Shown: positions 25,694 through 34,002, counted from the first letter of the stretch. The stretch: DNA of 64,000 nucleotides from Mycolicibacterium gadium (GCF_010728925.1 NZ_AP022608.1:5704001-5768000); one strand, 5' to 3'. Numbers and translations: made by a program. The notes: generated by a model not told the origin, from the letters alone.

Positions 25694-26059
25694 ATGGCGA
25701 CCGCAGCTTCGAAAACGCCGACGCCCGCGCGCCCGCCCAAATTGCCGCCGGAGTTCGCCGACCTCGAAGAGTTTTCGGACTGGTGCCTGGGCACCGAAGC
25801 CGAACGTTACGCCAAACGGTTGGCCAGTTCGATGCAGGAGATTCAAGCGTTCTACGACGCGATCACCGCGCGCGCGGAAGAGGCCATCGCCTACTGCGAC
25901 AAGTTCTCGCTGGACGACATGCCGGAGGACGTGCTCAACCTGATGCATCTGTTGTATTCGATGATCCAGGCGTCGTTCCCCGTCGAGTGCTGGAAACAAC
26001 CCAAGGTGCCTGACTCGGGCGCGACGACACTGGACTGCGTCTCGGAACCGGTGCCGTGA
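25694..26059 (+). CDS. Small Rieske-oxygenase partner protein
   Basis: A 121-residue acidic, mostly helical protein of a family I do not recognise. It shares with the proteins at 1-168 and 30912-31247 the elements FADLEEFSDWCL, TE-ER, FYDAITAR, YCDKFSLDD and LMHLLYSMI, plus a C-terminal VSEPVP. The N-terminus has an extra Pro/Ala-rich stretch. It has a conserved Cys in DWCL and another in YCDKF. It starts one base after the oxygenase stop and ends overlapping the amidohydrolase start (GTGA), so it is strictly co-expressed. It could be a small subunit or chaperone of the oxygenase. Confidence 0.8.
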   Translation: MATAASKTPTPARPPKLPPEFADLEEFSDWCLGTEAERYAKRLASSMQEIQAFYDAITARAEEAIAYCDKFSLDDMPEDVLNLMHLLYSMIQASFPVECWKQPKVPDSGATTLDCVSEPVP

Positions 26060-27303
26060 CTCAAAGGATCACCGTCCTGCGCGCCGCGCGCTGGGCCGAC
26101 GTCGAGGCCGGCGAGGTGCGCTCGCCCGCCGTGATCGTCGTGGAGGGTGACCGAATCCTCGCCGTCAATCCCGTTGACCTGCCGCAGAATCCGGACGAGG
26201 ACATCGATCTGGGCGACGTGACTCTGCTGCCGGGCCTGATGGACATGGAGCTCAACCTTCTCATCGGCGGTCCGGGCGGTCCGGAGGGGCTGCCGAGCCC
26301 CATGCACGGGGTGCAGGACGACCCCGCGTACCGGACGTTGCGGGGGGCGGTCAACGCGCGCACCACACTGGAGGCGGGTTTCACCACAGTCCGCAACCTG
26401 GGGTTGATGGTGAAAACGGGCGGCTATCTGCTCGACGTCGCGCTGCAGCGCGCGATCGAGCAGGGCTGGCACGTCGGTCCCCGGATCTACCCGGCGGGAC
26501 ATGCGGTGACACCCTACGGCGGTCATCTGGACCCGACTGTGTTCCAGCGGCTCGCGCCGGGAATCATGCCGCTGTCGGTCGCCGAGGGCATCGCCAATGG
26601 CGTCGACGACGTGCGCGCGTGTGTGCGGTACCAGATCCGGCACGGCGCGAAGCTGATCAAGGTGTCCGCCTCCGGCGGGGTGATGTCACACAGCACTGCG
26701 CCCGGTGCGCAGCAGTATTCCGACGAGGAGTTCGCCGCCATCGCCGACGAGGCGCATCGCGCTGGTGTGAGGGTGGCCGCACATGCAGTGGGGGACAGCT
26801 CGATTCGGGCCTGCATTCGGGCGGGTATCGACTGCATCGAGCACGGCTTCCTCGCCACCGACGACACCATCAAGCTAATGGCCGACACCGGCACCTTTCT
26901 GGTGTCCACCACCTATCTGACCGAGGCGATGGCGGTCGACCGGATCGCCCCCGAATTGCGCAAGAAGGCCGAGGAGGTGTTCCCGCAGGCCCAGGCCATG
27001 CTGCCGAAGGCGATCCAGGCCGGCGTCCGCATCGCCTGCGGTACGGACGCGCCGGCGATTCCACACGGGCAGAACGCAAAAGAACTGTGCGCGCTGGTGT
27101 CACGCGGGATGACGCCCATGCAGGCCTTGCGCGCGGCGACCATCACCAGCGCCGAACTCATCGAAGCCGATGGCGAGTTGGGACGTCTGGCCGCCGGATA
27201 TCTCGCCGACGTCGTCGCCGTACCGGACGACCCGTCACGTGACATCGCCGTCACGCTGGATGTCGGGTTCGTCATGAAAAACGGCGTCGTCTACAAGCGC
27301 TAG
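26056..27303 (+). CDS. Amidohydrolase (imidazolonepropionase-like) lacking the HxH motif
   Basis: A 415-residue amidohydrolase-superfamily protein with the composite beta domain and TIM barrel. The usual metal motif after LLPGL (MD-x-H-x-H) reads MDMELNLL: Glu65 and Asn67 replace the two His. The other ligands appear present: Lys in LIKVSASGG, His in VAAHAVGD, His in CIEHGF and Asp in CGTDAPAIPHG. So the protein may bind one metal only or have changed chemistry. GTG 26056 overlaps the small protein stop. The following gene is MarR, 22 bases downstream. Confidence 0.85.
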   Translation: MTQRITVLRAARWADVEAGEVRSPAVIVVEGDRILAVNPVDLPQNPDEDIDLGDVTLLPGLMDMELNLLIGGPGGPEGLPSPMHGVQDDPAYRTLRGAVNARTTLEAGFTTVRNLGLMVKTGGYLLDVALQRAIEQGWHVGPRIYPAGHAVTPYGGHLDPTVFQRLAPGIMPLSVAEGIANGVDDVRACVRYQIRHGAKLIKVSASGGVMSHSTAPGAQQYSDEEFAAIADEAHRAGVRVAAHAVGDSSIRACIRAGIDCIEHGFLATDDTIKLMADTGTFLVSTTYLTEAMAVDRIAPELRKKAEEVFPQAQAMLPKAIQAGVRIACGTDAPAIPHGQNAKELCALVSRGMTPMQALRAATITSAELIEADGELGRLAAGYLADVVAVPDDPSRDIAVTLDVGFVMKNGVVYKR

Positions 27304-27325
27304 CGCACCACTGAGAGGAGCGGGC

Positions 27326-27778
27326 GTGGAACAAACCGACAACATTCTCTGGCTGCTGAAGCAGGCCTGGTACTTCTCCTTGACGACGGTCAACGATGCG
27401 GTGAGCGACCACGGGGTGAGTACTGCCCAAATCGGTGTGTTACGACAGTTGTCGAACGAGCCGGGCCTGTCCGGCGCCGATCTGGCGCGCCGCATGCTGA
27501 TCAGTCCCCAGGGTGTTCAACTCGCGCTGACCGCTCTCGAGCGACGCGGCCTGATCGTGCGTAAGAAGGATCCGCAACACGGCCGCATCCTGCAGGCGTT
27601 CCTCACCGACCAGGGGCGCGAGGTAGCCGAGGCAGTGGTCAACGACGCAATCGCCGCGCACGACAAAGTTTTCGGGGTACTGAGCAAGTCCGAGCAGCAG
27701 ACGCTGCGTGACCTGCTGGCGCGCGTCGTCGAACAGGGCACCGGGCACGAGTTGTTCGACGATCACATCGATCAATAG
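27326..27778 (+). CDS. MarR family transcriptional regulator
   Basis: A 150-residue winged-helix regulator. The recognition region LSGADLARRMLISPQGVQLA (about 49-68) and the wing KKDPQHGRILQAFLT are typical of MarR/PadR-like proteins that dissociate from DNA on binding a phenolic or other small ligand. GTG at 27326 follows GAGAGGAG. It lies at the end of the Rieske-amidohydrolase operon, directly before two copies of an AGTACTTGA motif that recurs at two other promoters in the window. It is therefore the best candidate for their regulator. Confidence 0.92.
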   Translation: MEQTDNILWLLKQAWYFSLTTVNDAVSDHGVSTAQIGVLRQLSNEPGLSGADLARRMLISPQGVQLALTALERRGLIVRKKDPQHGRILQAFLTDQGREVAEAVVNDAIAAHDKVFGVLSKSEQQTLRDLLARVVEQGTGHELFDDHIDQ

Positions 27779-27787
27779 GGGAGTATT

Positions 27788-27821
27788 CAGTACTTGAGAT
27801 TAATGACAAGTACTTGATATA
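27788..27821. promoter_or_regulatory. MarR-type operator/promoter motif (tandem copies 3 and 4)
   Basis: CAGTACTTGAGAT at 27788-27800 and CAAGTACTTGATAT at 27807-27820 repeat with a 20-base period, that is, on the same helical face. GATATA at 27816-27821 could be the -10 box for the reductase gene starting at ATG 27831. The arrangement repeats the AAGTACTTGAT core of the motifs at 20143 and 24282. Confidence 0.62.
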
Positions 27822-27830
27822 TTGAGCGAG

Positions 27831-28856
27831 ATGGGCGACAACAACGGGGCCGACGGATTCGCGCCGTTACGCATCAAACGGGTGGTGCGCGAGACATCCG
27901 ACGCCGTCTCCCTGGTGCTGGATGTGCCCGACCACTGCTCGGCACGGTTCCGGTATCAGGCCGGCCAGTTCCTGACGTTGCGGGTCAATGTGGCCGGTCA
28001 GGATCTTCGGCGCTGTTATTCGATGTCGTCGGCGCCGGTGGAAGACGAGCTTCGGATCACGGTCAAGCGCGATCCCGGTGGCGTGGTGTCCAACTGGCTC
28101 AACGATGCCGCCACGGAGGGCGTCGAGATCCATGCGGCACCACCCGAGGGACGCTTCTGCCTGCGCGACAACGGCGACGAGATCGTGGCGTTCGCGGGCG
28201 GCAGCGGCATCACGCCGATCATGTCGCTCGTGCGGACCGCCCTTGACGGATCGTCGCGCCGTATTCGGCTGTTCTATGCCAATCGCAATCGCGATTCGGT
28301 GATCTTCGACGAGGCGCTCGCTCGACTGGCCGAGAAGCACGGCGACCGTCTGGCGGTCGCGCACCACATCGACGACGACAACGGTGTGGTGACTCCCGAA
28401 GCGGTACGGACGTTCATCGAAGACGCCGGTGCGGCCGACTACTACATCTGCGGACCGCATCCGTTCATGGACACCGTCGAGGCTGTTGTTCGGGAATCCG
28501 GTGTGCCGTCGGCGCGTGTGCACCTCGAGCGCTTCACGGTCGACCCGGTGCCGGTCGACGTCGACAACAGTTTGACCGAGACGACCGAAACGGTCGTCAT
28601 CGAACTGGATGGCAAGAAGGCGACCGCCGACTATCGGCCGGGCAACACGCTGCTGCAGACGGCGCGCATGTCCGGCCTGCGGGCGCCGTCGTCGTGCGAG
28701 ACGGGTTCGTGCGGAACGTGTATGGCACGCATCGTCACCGGCAGTGCCCGGATGCTGAACAACGATGCCCTCGACGACGACGAAGTGGCTGAAGGCTGGG
28801 TGTTGACGTGTCAGTCTCTACCCACCAGCCCAACAGTCCATGTGGTCTACGAGTGA
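27831..28856 (+). CDS. Rieske oxygenase reductase (FAD / NAD / [2Fe-2S])
   Basis: A 341-residue class IA-type reductase, similar in layout to KshB. The FAD domain has Arg61-Cys-Tyr63-Ser64 (RRCYSMSS), and the NAD domain has FAGGSGITPIMSL and YYICGPHPFM. A C-terminal plant-type [2Fe-2S] domain carries Cys289, Cys294, Cys297 and Cys327. It would pass electrons from NADH to the Rieske centres of the oxygenases encoded at 24427, 29638 and perhaps 161. ATG 27831 is chosen because it lies 9 bases after a likely -10 box; a TTG nine bases upstream is also in frame. The MarR-type operators lie just upstream. Confidence 0.93.
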   Translation: MGDNNGADGFAPLRIKRVVRETSDAVSLVLDVPDHCSARFRYQAGQFLTLRVNVAGQDLRRCYSMSSAPVEDELRITVKRDPGGVVSNWLNDAATEGVEIHAAPPEGRFCLRDNGDEIVAFAGGSGITPIMSLVRTALDGSSRRIRLFYANRNRDSVIFDEALARLAEKHGDRLAVAHHIDDDNGVVTPEAVRTFIEDAGAADYYICGPHPFMDTVEAVVRESGVPSARVHLERFTVDPVPVDVDNSLTETTETVVIELDGKKATADYRPGNTLLQTARMSGLRAPSSCETGSCGTCMARIVTGSARMLNNDALDDDEVAEGWVLTCQSLPTSPTVHVVYE

Positions 28857-28875
28857 TGAAGCGGAGGAGCGTGCG

Positions 28876-29619
28876 ATGACGCGGGTGGCGGTGGTGACCG
28901 GCGGGGCCTCCGGTATGGGCGAAGCGACCTGTCACGAGCTCGGCAGGCGTGGGCACAAGGTGGCGGTTATCGACCTCAACGGCGAAGCGGCGCAACGGGT
29001 CGCCGAAGAGTTGCGCGCCGAGGGCGTGACGGCGTTCGGGGTGGCCGCTGATGTCAGCGACCGCACCGCTGTTGAGGAAGCCTTCGCGAAGGTGCGCACC
29101 GAACTGGGCCCGGTCCACATCCTGGTCACCAGCGCGGGCGCGGTGGACTTCGCGCCGTTCACGGACATCAGCGTGCAGGCCTGGCAGCGACTGATCGACG
29201 TCAATCTCACCGGCACCTTCCACTGCTGTCAGATCGCGGTGCCGGACATGCTGGAAGCCGGCTGGGGCCGCATTGTCATGATCTCGTCGTCCAGCGCGCA
29301 GCGCGGATCGCCGGGGATGGCGCATTACGCCGCGTCGAAAGGCGCGCTGTTGTCGCTGACCAGATCGCTAGCGCGGGAATACGGTCCGATGGGTATCACC
29401 GTCAACAACATTCCGCCGTCGGCGATCGAGACGCCGATGCAGCATGCGGGGCAGGCGGCCGGCCATCTGCCCTCGAACGAGCAGATGGCCGCGAGTGTCC
29501 CGCTCGGCCACCTGGGCACCGGCGCCGACATCGCCGCCGCCGTCGGGTTCCTGTGTTCCGAAGAGGCCGGTTTCATCACCGGCCAGACACTGGGTGTCAA
29601 CGGCGGGTCGGTGATGTGA
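28876..29619 (+). CDS. Short-chain dehydrogenase/reductase
   Basis: A 247-residue SDR: TGGASGMGEA at the nucleotide site, VIDLNG after strand 2 (Asp for NAD), TSAG in place of NNAG, Ser in ISSSSAQ, and Tyr-x3-Lys in YAASK. It ends GFITGQTLGVNGGSVM. It is a close relative of the SDR at 60473-61177 (shared DINVQ-W-R-IDVNLTGTFHC and MLEAGWGRIV segments). ATG 28876 is preceded by GGAGGAG. Between the reductase and a Rieske oxygenase, it could oxidise a diol or alcohol produced by the oxygenase. Confidence 0.9.
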   Translation: MTRVAVVTGGASGMGEATCHELGRRGHKVAVIDLNGEAAQRVAEELRAEGVTAFGVAADVSDRTAVEEAFAKVRTELGPVHILVTSAGAVDFAPFTDISVQAWQRLIDVNLTGTFHCCQIAVPDMLEAGWGRIVMISSSSAQRGSPGMAHYAASKGALLSLTRSLAREYGPMGITVNNIPPSAIETPMQHAGQAAGHLPSNEQMAASVPLGHLGTGADIAAAVGFLCSEEAGFITGQTLGVNGGSVM

Positions 29620-29637
29620 TGATTCAGGGAGGTTCGC

Positions 29638-30909
29638 ATGGGTAAGTGGCCCAAACCGGCCGAGGGTAGCTGGACGGAGCATTACCCGGAACTGAGCACC
29701 GGACCGATCTCGTTCCGCGACTCGATCTCACCGGAGTTCTACGAACTCGAACGCGAGGCGGTCTTCAAGCGCGCCTGGCTCAACATCGCTCGCGTAGAGG
29801 AACTGCCGCGCGTCGGCAGCTACCTCACCAAGGAGATCGAGGTCGCCGGGACGTCGGTGATCGTCGTCAGGGGTAAGGACCAGCAGATCCGAGCCTTCTA
29901 CAACATCTGCCGTCACCGTGGAAACAAGTTGGTGTGGAACGACTATCCCAATGAGGAGGTCAAAGGTACGTGCCGCCAGTTCACCTGTAAGTACCACGGA
30001 TGGCGATACGACCTGAGAGGCGACCTGACGTTCGTGCAACAACCGGGTGAGTTCTTCGACCTGGACAGCGCGCAGTACGGGCTGAAACCGGTGCAGTGCG
30101 ATGTGTGGAACGGTTTCATCTTCATCAACTTCGACCCCAACCCGCGGTGGACGCTGCGTGAATTCCTCGGCCCCATGATCACCGCGCTGGACGACTATCC
30201 ATTCGAGATGATGACGGAGCGTTACGAATTCGAGGCGCGCAACAACAGCAATTGGAAGATCTTCGCCGACGCGTTCCAGGAGTACTACCATGTGCCGTCG
30301 CTGCATTCGCAGCAGGTGCCGAGCGAGGTGCGTCAGCCCAATGCCACATTCGAGTGCGGCCATTTCCAGATCGACGGGTCCCATCGCCTGGTGTCCACCG
30401 CGGGCACGCGACGCTGGTTGCTCGCGCCGGAGTTCATGTACCCGGTCGAACGCGTCACGCGCAGCGGACTTGTCGGACCGTGGCGCACGCCGGAGACACA
30501 CCAGTCCGCCGGCCTCAACCCGGGGGGAATCGAACCGTGGGGGATCACCAATTTCCAGATCTTCCCGAACCTGGAGATCCTGATCTACCACGGCTGGTAC
30601 CTGCTGTACCGCTACTGGCCGACATCGCACCACACGCACAAGTTCGAGGCCTACAACGCTTTTCATCCTGCGCGCACCGTGCGCGAGCGCATCGAGCACG
30701 AGGTCGCGTCGGTGGTACTCAAGGAATTCGCGCTGCAGGATGCGGGCATGCTCGGCGGCACTCAGGCGGCGCTGGAATACGGCCTGGACGAGCCGGTTGT
30801 CGACGACTACCCGCTCAGTGATCAGGAGATCCTCGTCCGCCATCTGCACAAGGTGGCGGTCGACTGGGTCGAGGAGTATCAGGCCGAGCGCAGCCCGGCG
30901 GGAGTGTGA
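29638..30909 (+). CDS. Rieske non-heme iron oxygenase, alpha subunit
   Basis: A 423-residue Rieske oxygenase. [2Fe-2S] ligands are Cys91-x-His93 and Cys117-x2-His120, and the iron site is EYYHVPSLH. It is most like the enzyme at 24427 (shared SWTEHYPEL, CRQFTCKYHGWRY and WYLLYRYWPTSHHTH) and has its own small partner gene immediately after. The substrate pocket region between residues 235 and 320 differs strongly from the paralogue, so the two oxygenases probably attack different positions or substrates. ATG 29638 follows GGGAGGTTC. Confidence 0.93.
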   Translation: MGKWPKPAEGSWTEHYPELSTGPISFRDSISPEFYELEREAVFKRAWLNIARVEELPRVGSYLTKEIEVAGTSVIVVRGKDQQIRAFYNICRHRGNKLVWNDYPNEEVKGTCRQFTCKYHGWRYDLRGDLTFVQQPGEFFDLDSAQYGLKPVQCDVWNGFIFINFDPNPRWTLREFLGPMITALDDYPFEMMTERYEFEARNNSNWKIFADAFQEYYHVPSLHSQQVPSEVRQPNATFECGHFQIDGSHRLVSTAGTRRWLLAPEFMYPVERVTRSGLVGPWRTPETHQSAGLNPGGIEPWGITNFQIFPNLEILIYHGWYLLYRYWPTSHHTHKFEAYNAFHPARTVRERIEHEVASVVLKEFALQDAGMLGGTQAALEYGLDEPVVDDYPLSDQEILVRHLHKVAVDWVEEYQAERSPAGV

Positions 30910-30911
30910 TC

Positions 30912-31247
30912 ATGGCCGGCACCCGTTTACCGAGCGCGTTCGCCGAGTTCGAGCCGTTCGCCGAAAAATGGTGTTTGGCAACCGAACCAGAACGTTGGGC
31001 CACCCGCCTCTGCACTCCGATGCCGGAGATACGCGAGTTCTACGACGCGTTCACCCCTCGTTTCGAAGAGGCGATCGACTATTGCGATAAGTTTCCGCTC
31101 CACGACGTGCCCGACGACGCGCTGAATCTGCTGCATCTCGTCTATTCGATGATCATGGTCTCGATGGCCGTCGAAGTCTTCGGCACCCAGAAACCAGCCG
31201 ACTCCGCTGACGCCGTCATGAACCGCGTCAGCGCGCCGGTGCCCTGA
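30912..31247 (+). CDS. Small Rieske-oxygenase partner protein
   Basis: A 111-residue relative of the protein at 25694-26059, sharing EKWCLATEPERW, EFYDAFTPRFEEAIDYCDKF, LNLLHLVYSMI and the C-terminal SAPVP. It is predicted helical and acidic, without a known domain that I recognise. ATG 30912 is used with GGAG seven bases upstream; a GTG six bases earlier overlaps the oxygenase stop. The gene follows its oxygenase as in the other two modules, and a TauD-type dioxygenase gene follows 18 bases later. Confidence 0.8.
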   Translation: MAGTRLPSAFAEFEPFAEKWCLATEPERWATRLCTPMPEIREFYDAFTPRFEEAIDYCDKFPLHDVPDDALNLLHLVYSMIMVSMAVEVFGTQKPADSADAVMNRVSAPVP

Positions 31248-31265
31248 ACGACAGGATGAACTGAC

Positions 31266-32111
31266 ATGAGCCTACTGATGATCAACAAACTCACGCCGTC
31301 GGTCGGTGCGGAGGTGACCGGCCTGGAACCGGAGGGTCTGGCGGCCGACGATTCGCTCGGCGCGGCCATCCTCGAGGCGCTGGAAGACAATGGCGTGCTG
31401 GTCTTTCCGGGCCTCGGCCTGGCGCCGGAGGCGCAGGTGGCATTCTGCCGTCGACTCGGCGACATCGACCACTCATCCGACGGTCATCATCCGGTCGCAG
31501 GCATCTATCCCGTGACGCTCGATAAGTCGAAGAACGCGTCGGCGGCCTATCTGCGGGCCACATTCGACTGGCACATCGACGGGTGCACACCGCTGAACGA
31601 CGAATGCCCGCAGAAGGCCACCGTGCTGTCGGCCAAGCAGGTGGCCGAGCACGGCGGCGAAACCGAGTTCGCCAACTCCTATGCGGCCTACGACGCATTC
31701 AGCGACGAAGAAAAGCGGCGGTTCGGATCGCTGCGGGTGGTGCACTCGCTGGAGGCTTCGCAGCGTCGGGTCAACCCCGACCCATCGCCCGAGCTGGTCG
31801 CGCGGTGGCGTAGCCGTCCCACCCACGAGCACCCTCTGGTGTGGACGCATCGCAGCGGCCGCAAGTCGCTGGTGCTCGGGGCATCGGCGGACTACGTCGT
31901 CGGTATGGACCTCGGCGACGGCCGGGCGCTGCTCGCCGAGCTGCTGGACCGCGCCACCCAGCCCGACCTGGTCTACCGCCACAGCTGGTCGGTCGGGGAC
32001 ACCGTCATCTGGGACAACAACGGCGTCCTGCACCGCGCGGCGCCCTATGACCCCGATTCGCCTCGGGAAATGCTGCGAACCACCGTGTTGGGGCACGAGC
32101 CCATCCAATAG
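31266..32111 (+). CDS. TauD/TfdA family 2-oxoglutarate-dependent dioxygenase
   Basis: A 281-residue Fe(II)/2-oxoglutarate dioxygenase. The facial triad starts with His103-x-Asp105 in FDWHIDG and ends with His in NNGVLHRAAP. A following Arg in PREMLRTTV would bind 2-oxoglutarate. It decarboxylates 2-oxoglutarate to hydroxylate a substrate, a third mode of oxygen activation alongside Rieske and P450 enzymes. It is the last gene of the operon starting at 27831; the 118 bp to the next P450 gene hold the motif at 32189. Confidence 0.92.
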   Translation: MSLLMINKLTPSVGAEVTGLEPEGLAADDSLGAAILEALEDNGVLVFPGLGLAPEAQVAFCRRLGDIDHSSDGHHPVAGIYPVTLDKSKNASAAYLRATFDWHIDGCTPLNDECPQKATVLSAKQVAEHGGETEFANSYAAYDAFSDEEKRRFGSLRVVHSLEASQRRVNPDPSPELVARWRSRPTHEHPLVWTHRSGRKSLVLGASADYVVGMDLGDGRALLAELLDRATQPDLVYRHSWSVGDTVIWDNNGVLHRAAPYDPDSPREMLRTTVLGHEPIQ

Positions 32112-32188
32112 CGGTGCGATTGCGCTGTGCGGGTGCACAGCTCCTCGTTGACGCCGATGGGCCGACTGTGGAAATCTAATAGCCGCAT

Positions 32189-32207
32189 ATGAGAATCACG
32201 TTCTCGT
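32189..32207. promoter_or_regulatory. GAGAA-N5-TTCTC operator motif (copy 1)
   Basis: ATGAGAATCACGTTCTCGT, an odd-centred palindrome 23 bp upstream of the P450 gene start at 32230. Related 19-base sites occur at 47906-47924 and 61215-61233, with weaker versions at 47784 and 61380. A shared repressor is likely; none of the adjacent regulators obviously matches. Confidence 0.6.
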
Positions 32208-32229
32208 GGCCAGAGCTCAGGGAGTAAGC

Positions 32230-33504
32230 ATGACGGAGGATCTGACCTCGGTTGATTTCTTCAGGGACAGTCGACTGACGGACGACCCCTTCCCGTTCTA
32301 CGAGGCGCTGCGCAACAAGTGCCCGGTCAGCCGCGAAGACCACTACGGCGTGACGATGGTGACCGGCTGGCAAGAGGCCGTCGACGTCTACAACGACGCC
32401 GAGACGTTCTCGTCGTGCATCTCGGTGACCGGGCCGTTCCCCGGATTCCCGGTGCCCCTCGAAGGTGACGATGTGACGCAGACGATCATCGACCACCGCG
32501 ACGAGATCCCGTTCAGCGACCAGCTGCCGACACTGGACCCGCCCACGCACACCAACCACCGCGCCCTGCTGATGCGGCTGATCACGCCCAAGCGCCTCAA
32601 GGAGAACGAGGACGCGATGTGGCAACTCGCCGACGACATCCTCGACGACTTCCTGGCACCGGGCGAGGGGGAGTTCATCAAGGGGTTCGCCGGACCGTTC
32701 ACGCTGCGCGTCATCGCCGATCTGCTGGGTGTGCCCGACGAGGATCGCGATGACCTCCTCGAGCGGCTCGCGCGCGGCACCCACGGCAGCTCGGTGGGCA
32801 ATGCCGACAAGACGATGAACAAGACTCCGCTGGAATACCTCTACGAGGTCTTCGCGACCTACGTCGAGGAACGGCGGGCCGAGCCGCGTGATGACGTCCT
32901 GACGGGACTGGCGACGGCGACGTTCCCGGACGGAACGATGCCCGAGGTCGCGGACGTCGTGCGCGTGGCCACGAACGTCTTCTCGGCGGGTCAAGAGACC
33001 ACCGTGCGCCTGCTCAGTACGGCGCTCAAGGTGATGGGCGACCAGCCCGACATTCAGCGTCGGTTGCGCGAAGATCGCAGTCTCCTCGGCAATTTCATCG
33101 AGGAGTGCCTGCGGATAGAGAGTCCGGTCAAGGGCGATTTCCGATTGTCGCGGGTGCCGGTGACCGTCGGCGACCAAGAGATCGGTGCCGGCTGCACGCT
33201 GATGGTGATCAACGGGGCGGCCAACCGAGACCCGCGGCGGTTCGAGGATCCCGACACCTTCGATCCCGACCGCAAGAACGCCCGTCAGCACCTGGCCTTC
33301 GGCCGCGGCATCCACAGTTGTCCCGGCGCTCCGCTGGCACGTGCCGAAACGCGCGTCGGGCTCGAGCGTCTGCTCGATCGCACCACCGACATCCGCATCA
33401 GCGAGAAACACCACGGGCCAGCGAGCAACCGCAATTACCAATACATCCCGACATATATCCTGCGCGGGCTCACGCAGTTGCACATCGAGTTCGACGTCCG
33501 ATGA
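32230..33504 (+). CDS. Cytochrome P450
   Basis: A 424-residue bacterial class I P450. It has the I-helix oxygen-activation motif FSAGQETT, the K-helix ECLRIES (ExxR), and the heme loop FGRGIHSCPG with Cys364 as thiolate ligand. ATG 32230 is chosen with GGGAG upstream. The stop overlaps the start of a ferredoxin gene (ATGA), which supplies its electrons. The CYP subfamily is not assignable from sequence inspection; the context suggests hydroxylation of the same class of lipophilic compound. Confidence 0.95.
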   Translation: MTEDLTSVDFFRDSRLTDDPFPFYEALRNKCPVSREDHYGVTMVTGWQEAVDVYNDAETFSSCISVTGPFPGFPVPLEGDDVTQTIIDHRDEIPFSDQLPTLDPPTHTNHRALLMRLITPKRLKENEDAMWQLADDILDDFLAPGEGEFIKGFAGPFTLRVIADLLGVPDEDRDDLLERLARGTHGSSVGNADKTMNKTPLEYLYEVFATYVEERRAEPRDDVLTGLATATFPDGTMPEVADVVRVATNVFSAGQETTVRLLSTALKVMGDQPDIQRRLREDRSLLGNFIEECLRIESPVKGDFRLSRVPVTVGDQEIGAGCTLMVINGAANRDPRRFEDPDTFDPDRKNARQHLAFGRGIHSCPGAPLARAETRVGLERLLDRTTDIRISEKHHGPASNRNYQYIPTYILRGLTQLHIEFDVR

Positions 33505-33695
33505 AGGTCACCGTCGACGAAGACAAGTGCGCCGGCCACGGCATGTGTCTCACTTTGTGCCCCGAGGTGTTCGAGATGACCGACGACGGTTGGGCGGTCG
33601 CGAAGCCGGGTGAGCTGCCTGCGGAGCTCGAGAGCGCAGCCAAGGACGCCATCGCCAACTGCCCCGAACAAGCCATTTCCGAAATCGACGGTTGA
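33501..33695 (+). CDS. Ferredoxin (3Fe-4S type, P450-associated)
   Basis: A 64-residue ferredoxin with Cys10-x2-His13-x2-Cys16 and a distal Cys54-Pro, the pattern of mycobacterial P450 ferredoxins. The position between the first two Cys (His here) varies between copies: Asn at 36330, Phe at 41975 and His at 59375. An additional Cys20 follows. It overlaps the P450 stop by four bases and most likely delivers single electrons to that enzyme. Confidence 0.93.
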   Translation: MKVTVDEDKCAGHGMCLTLCPEVFEMTDDGWAVAKPGELPAELESAAKDAIANCPEQAISEIDG

Positions 33696-33708
33696 ACAAG
33701 GAGATCGA

Positions 33709-33993
33709 ATGCCCAAGGCGTACATCCTCATCACCGAGGACGTCAAGGATCCGGCCGGGATGGCGGAATACGGCAAGCTTGCGAGCCAGGCGATGGCCGG
33801 TGCCACGCTGTTGTCGTTCGACTCGAAGGCCGAGGTGATCGAAGGGCAGTGGCACGGCACCCAGACGGTCCTGCTGGAGTTCGAATCCGAGGAGGCTGCC
33901 AAGGAGTGGTACTACTCCGACGTCTACCAGGAGGCGGCCAAGCTGCGTCAGGCCGCCGCCGACTGCAACGGCGTCATTCTCCACGGCCTCTGA
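33709..33993 (+). CDS. DUF1330 family protein (dimeric alpha/beta barrel)
   Basis: A 94-residue DUF1330 protein. It starts MPKAYILITEDVKDPAGMAEY and contains TVLLEFESEEAAKEWYYSD-Y, the family pattern of a small ferredoxin-like fold related to antibiotic-biosynthesis monooxygenases. The function is unknown; the fold often binds small aromatic or lactone metabolites. ATG 33709 has AAGGAG upstream. It is the last gene of the P450-ferredoxin operon, followed 9 bases after its stop by a terminator-like palindrome. Confidence 0.88.
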   Translation: MPKAYILITEDVKDPAGMAEYGKLASQAMAGATLLSFDSKAEVIEGQWHGTQTVLLEFESEEAAKEWYYSDVYQEAAKLRQAAADCNGVILHGL

Positions 33994-34002
33994 CAGTTCT
34001 TG

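Noticed and set aside
24304..25794. Minus-strand open frame of 496 codons over the Rieske gene
   Set aside because: Antisense shadow of a gene with intact Rieske and iron ligands.
32189..32207. Reading the GAGAA/TTCTC palindromes as KstR (cholesterol regulon) sites
   Set aside because: The KstR consensus as I know it has an even centre (AAC-N2-GTT); these sites have an odd centre with N5 between GAGAA and TTCTC, so I treat them as a different operator.
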